Shown in pieces: positions 61,509 to 64,000 of a stretch of DNA of 64,000 nt (its first letter is position 1; every line of letters starts with the position of its first letter). The notes beneath the pieces were generated by a model. The model saw only the letters and a program-made list of their open reading frames with translations, made no database searches and was not told the DNA's origin. The stretch covers positions 12,959 to 76,958 of the forward strand of contig CAYMLG010000016.1 in the NCBI GenBank assembly GCA_964391195.1, read 5' to 3'. Origin of the DNA: JAAYXE01 sp964391195. GTDB taxonomy: Bacteria; Chloroflexota; Anaerolineae; Anaerolineales; UBA4823. A program made the position numbers and the translations under genes.

Positions 61509-62576
61509 ATGGCTATTATTCAGCACCTGATTGTCGATGAGTGGGGTGTGCATGTAGGGAAATACAGCGAGCGCCTGAAGGTGACCAGGGATGGAAAAAC
61601 CCTGGTACAGGCCCCACTCCTGCATTTGGAAACGCTGACAATCGCCAACCAGGGTGTTAGCCTGAGCGCGGAGGCAGTACGGGAATGTACGGAGCGGGGG
61701 ATTCCGATTTTCTTTGTGAGCCGCAGCGGCACCGCATATGCCAGCCTGTATAGTGCCGGGCTAACTGGAACGATTACCACCCGAAGAGCACAACTCCATG
61801 CATTGGACAACGGCTGTGGGCTTTCGTTGGCATTAGCTATTAGCAAGGGAAAGCTGGCAAACCAGAGCAACCTGCTGAAGTATATGGCCAAATACCGTAA
61901 AGAGACAGATTATGAACTTTACGAGAAACTGCGCACGGCTGCCACAGCTATCCTCGATACCCTGATTGAGATCGAGCGGATTGAACGCTACCCAGAAGTC
62001 CTATCTGGAGAGGCAGCGATCAACGACCTTCGTAATGAAATTATGGGCCATGAAGGCTACGCCGCGCAGAAATACTGGGCTGCAGTTGGCCTGGTGCTGC
62101 CAGAGATGTTTCGGCCGCCTGCGCCAGGAGCTTTTCCCGGGCGTGTGGGACGGGGAGCAAAGGATCCGTTGAATTCAGCTTTAAACTATGGTTATGGGAT
62201 CCTTTACGGACAGTGCGAACGCTGCCTGGTGCTGGCTGGATTGGATCCTTACGCTGGTTTTTTGCATGCCGACCGGCCGGGTAAACCCAGCCTGTCACTC
62301 GATTTCATAGAAGAATTTCGCCAACCGGTGGTCGATCGCACGGTGATCGGAATGGCTAATAAGAAATTTCCCTTTGAGCAGGATGAAAACGGGCTACTGA
62401 CAAAAGAGACCAGGCGTACGTTGGCCGCGAAGATCCAGGAACGCCTGGAAAGCACTACCACCTTTGAAGGAAAGCGCTACCCATTGCGGGTGATTATGCA
62501 GATGCAGGCCCGGCATCTGGCCACTTACCTGCGCCTGGAACGGATAAGCTATAAGCCGTTTGAGATGACCTGGTGA
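61509..62576 (+). CDS. cas1: CRISPR integrase Cas1
   Basis: Cas1 is the metal-dependent integrase that inserts spacers. ATG 61509 is chosen from the ribosome site AAGGAGA and the family start (AIIQHLIVDEWGVHVGKYSE); the longer open frame overlaps cas6. The 355-residue protein has the catalytic residues E182 (RNEIMGHEGYAAQKYW), H253 (GFLHADRPGKPSL) and an acid in SLDFIEEFRQP (near 268). No fusion to Cas4 or reverse transcriptase is present. Confidence 0.95.
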   Translation: MAIIQHLIVDEWGVHVGKYSERLKVTRDGKTLVQAPLLHLETLTIANQGVSLSAEAVRECTERGIPIFFVSRSGTAYASLYSAGLTGTITTRRAQLHALDNGCGLSLALAISKGKLANQSNLLKYMAKYRKETDYELYEKLRTAATAILDTLIEIERIERYPEVLSGEAAINDLRNEIMGHEGYAAQKYWAAVGLVLPEMFRPPAPGAFPGRVGRGAKDPLNSALNYGYGILYGQCERCLVLAGLDPYAGFLHADRPGKPSLSLDFIEEFRQPVVDRTVIGMANKKFPFEQDENGLLTKETRRTLAAKIQERLESTTTFEGKRYPLRVIMQMQARHLATYLRLERISYKPFEMTW

Positions 62577-62594
62577 TACCTGCGGGAGCCTGAT

Positions 62595-62837
62595 ATGCAC
62601 TGTCTGCTGGTTTATGACATTCCAGATGACCGGAAGCGAGCAAAGGTGGCAGATGCCTGCCTGGATTATGGACTGGACCGGATCCAGTTCAGCGCTTTTT
62701 CCGGGAATATTCAAGCTACTCACCAGGATGAATTGATGCTCAAAATTAAGAAACTGCTGGGGAAGAAACCCGGGAACGTGCAACTTTTTCAACTTTGTGC
62801 TGAGGATTGGGCGAAGCGCAAGGTGATTTCGCAGTGA
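62595..62837 (+). CDS. cas2: CRISPR adaptation protein Cas2
   Basis: Cas2 bridges the two Cas1 dimers in the integration complex. The 80-residue protein starts MHCLLVYDIPDDRKRAKVAD, with the conserved Asp of the first strand (YDIPDD), then YGLDRIQFSAFSGNI. It is slightly shorter than typical Cas2 (about 85-100 residues). GGGAG precedes the ATG. The stop TGA overlaps a possible GTG start of cas4. Confidence 0.94.
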   Translation: MHCLLVYDIPDDRKRAKVADACLDYGLDRIQFSAFSGNIQATHQDELMLKIKKLLGKKPGNVQLFQLCAEDWAKRKVISQ

Positions 62838-62845
62838 GGGGCGGG

Positions 62846-63487
62846 ATGAGTGCACAGTTAGCCGACTCGAATTTGATGGGACCGCTCGCCGAAATAGATT
62901 GGGCTACTCCATTTCGAGTGACAGATTTAAAGCAATGGGTATATTGCCCGAGGATTTTGTACTATTACTTTTGCTTGCCAGATATCAGGCCGGTGACTTA
63001 TAAAATGCAGGCAGGAATAGAGGCTGGCCTGGATGAAGAAGGCCGTGAGGCGCGCCGCAGCTTGCGCACTTATGGATTGGCAACTGGGAGCAGAGAGTTT
63101 AATGTAAACGTAGGTTCAGACCGGCTCGGGCTAAGAGGAACTGTGGATATGGTGATTTGGCTGGACTCTGGCCTGGAAGAGACTGTGATTCCCGTGGATT
63201 ATAAACTGTCTCGAATGGCCGGAAAGCACCTGCGGCTGCAGCTTGCTGCATATGGTCTGTTGTTGGAGGAGCAGTTCGGGGCGAAAGTCCAGCGCGGTTT
63301 CATATACTTTATTCCGGATCGAAGGGTAGAAGAAGTGCGGATCACCGTTCGCTTGCGCAGTCAATTGACGAGCGCGCTGGATGCAATGCACCGGATGTTG
63401 GGCAGGGAAGAAATTCCTTTACCGACAACCCAACGATCCAGGTGCCTGGTATGCGAATTCCGCCGTTTTTGTAATGATGTGGTATAA
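62846..63487 (+). CDS. cas4: CRISPR Cas4 exonuclease (RecB-like, Fe-S)
   Basis: Cas4 trims prespacers and helps select PAM-flanked DNA. The 213-residue protein has the RecB-nuclease core GTVDMVIW, IPVDYKLS and LRLQLAAYGLLLEE. Four cysteines for a 4Fe-4S cluster are C34 (VYCPRILY) with C200, C203 and C209 (CLVCEFRRFCND). ATG 62846 follows GAGGGGCGGG; an in-frame GTG at 62834 overlapping the cas2 stop is possible. It is the last gene before the leader and array. Confidence 0.93.
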   Translation: MSAQLADSNLMGPLAEIDWATPFRVTDLKQWVYCPRILYYYFCLPDIRPVTYKMQAGIEAGLDEEGREARRSLRTYGLATGSREFNVNVGSDRLGLRGTVDMVIWLDSGLEETVIPVDYKLSRMAGKHLRLQLAAYGLLLEEQFGAKVQRGFIYFIPDRRVEEVRITVRLRSQLTSALDAMHRMLGREEIPLPTTQRSRCLVCEFRRFCNDVV

Positions 63488-63699
63488 GGAAAAATCGCAG
63501 TTCGGTAATGCTGTGAGTATTGGGATCGTACCAGGCGTTGCTTCGCAAATCGGGGCGAAAATGGAGCAGAACGAGATTTGCGAAACATGAAGAAATAGGA
63601 GGGGAAAGGAAGATATTTAATGACCACAGGAAGGCCTGTGAGCGTTTATTTTTTCGAGAAACGCCAAAAATGGTCAACATGCGGTTAAAATTGTAGGCT
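63488..63699 (+). promoter_or_regulatory. CRISPR leader
   Basis: The 212 bp between cas4 and the first repeat are AT-rich compared with the window. They contain a perfect 10-bp inverted repeat TTCGCAAATC / GATTTGCGAA (63542-63551 with 63575-63584) and a short hairpin CACAGG-AAGG-CCTGTG (63625-63640). A T-rich tract TTTATTTTTTCG precedes the first repeat by about 50 bp. Leaders hold the array promoter and the sites that direct new-spacer insertion; which bases do this here is not known. Confidence 0.6.
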
Positions 63700-64000
63700 G
63701 TTTTCCACCAAACGATCCACGAGAGGATACTGAAACACCAGCAGGTCGACGGTGAGGTGCTTGTGGCTCGTGGTTTTCCACCAAACGATCCACGAGAGGA
63801 TACTGAAACAGGCGCGGGAGCTGCGCTGGAAAATCGGGGATCTTGTTTTCCACCAAACGATCCACGAGAGGATACTGAAACAACTTACCCGCAAATGTCA
63901 CCACCTGGCGTATCTGGTTTTCCACCAAACGATCCACGAGAGGATACTGAAACCTCAGGAGAGTGTGAGATGACACGATCGCTGCACGTTTTCCACCAAA
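63700..64000 (+). CRISPR. CRISPR array, 37-nt repeats (cut by window end)
   Basis: Four identical 37-nt repeats start at 63700, 63773, 63845 and 63917 (beginning GTTTTCCACC, ending GGATACTGAAAC), with the first 13 nt of a fifth at 63988. Spacers are 36, 35, 35 and 34 nt. The repeat has only a weak 4-bp stem (ATCC / GGAT). The orientation, with GAAAC at the 3' end and the leader upstream, fits transcription away from the cas genes, with crRNA handles ending in GAAAC. Repeats are identical as expected next to the leader. The array continues beyond the window. Confidence 0.99.

Overview
The window reads as a chromosomal piece of a moderately GC-rich bacterium, most likely a Chloroflexota (Anaerolineae-like) metagenome scaffold. 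The inference rests on gene style: Thr/Pro-linker lipoproteins with NBR1-type Ig domains, solitary C39-like peptidase/TPR proteins, a huge BTAD-AAA-TPR regulator, a single-chain alpha/beta glycyl-tRNA synthetase and a bacterial topoisomerase IB. A 100-N scaffold gap (6395-6494) is flanked by an exact 55-bp duplication, which points to an assembled sample. No rRNA or tRNA gene was found.

Layout. 1-5.8 kb: end of a CydC-type ABC exporter, a glycerophosphodiesterase, an M29 aminopeptidase and a two-domain dehydrogenase. 5.8-9.7 kb: a nested-palindrome element, then three consecutive secreted lipoproteins, one broken by the gap. 9.8-19.8 kb: queG, two tandem C39/TPR proteins, an sbcD-like nuclease, the yqeY-pgpH-ybeY-dgk housekeeping cluster and an endonuclease IV homologue. 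19.9-22.4 kb: a secreted parvulin with a small partner, and plsC. 22.4-26.5 kb: a T-box riboswitch controlling pheS-pheT. 26.5-32.5 kb: a small membrane protein, a bifunctional homocysteine methyltransferase/MTHFR, a lipoprotein metallopeptidase, an FHA protein and lipB. 32.6-44.4 kb: clpB, topoisomerase IB, two membrane proteins, proA-proB, an operon of two trypsin-like proteases with a LuxR-type regulator, an FKBP and a ParB-like protein. 44.8-53.0 kb: the BTAD regulator, pepA and fused glyQS.

53.4-64.0 kb is a complete class 1 CRISPR-Cas locus of type I-B (Cst/Tneap-like) organisation: WYL regulator, cas8, cas7, cas5, cas3 (HD plus helicase), cas6, cas1, cas2, cas4, a leader and an array of 37-nt repeats that runs off the window end. 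Four identical full repeats, four complete spacers (34-36 nt) and the start of a fifth repeat are visible. All genes lie on one strand with short gaps or overlaps, so regulator, interference and adaptation genes are probably co-expressed. The large subunit lacks the CXXC pairs usual in Cst1 proteins. It also carries a well-placed internal ribosome site that could yield a separate Cas11 small subunit, and a hairpin sits between cas7 and cas5.

Other signals worth a look: a recurring intergenic unit (long hairpin followed by TGTGCGTGCACAC) in front of three unrelated genes, -10 boxes placed where they imply leaderless transcripts, and a degenerate receiver domain in the regulator of the protease operon.
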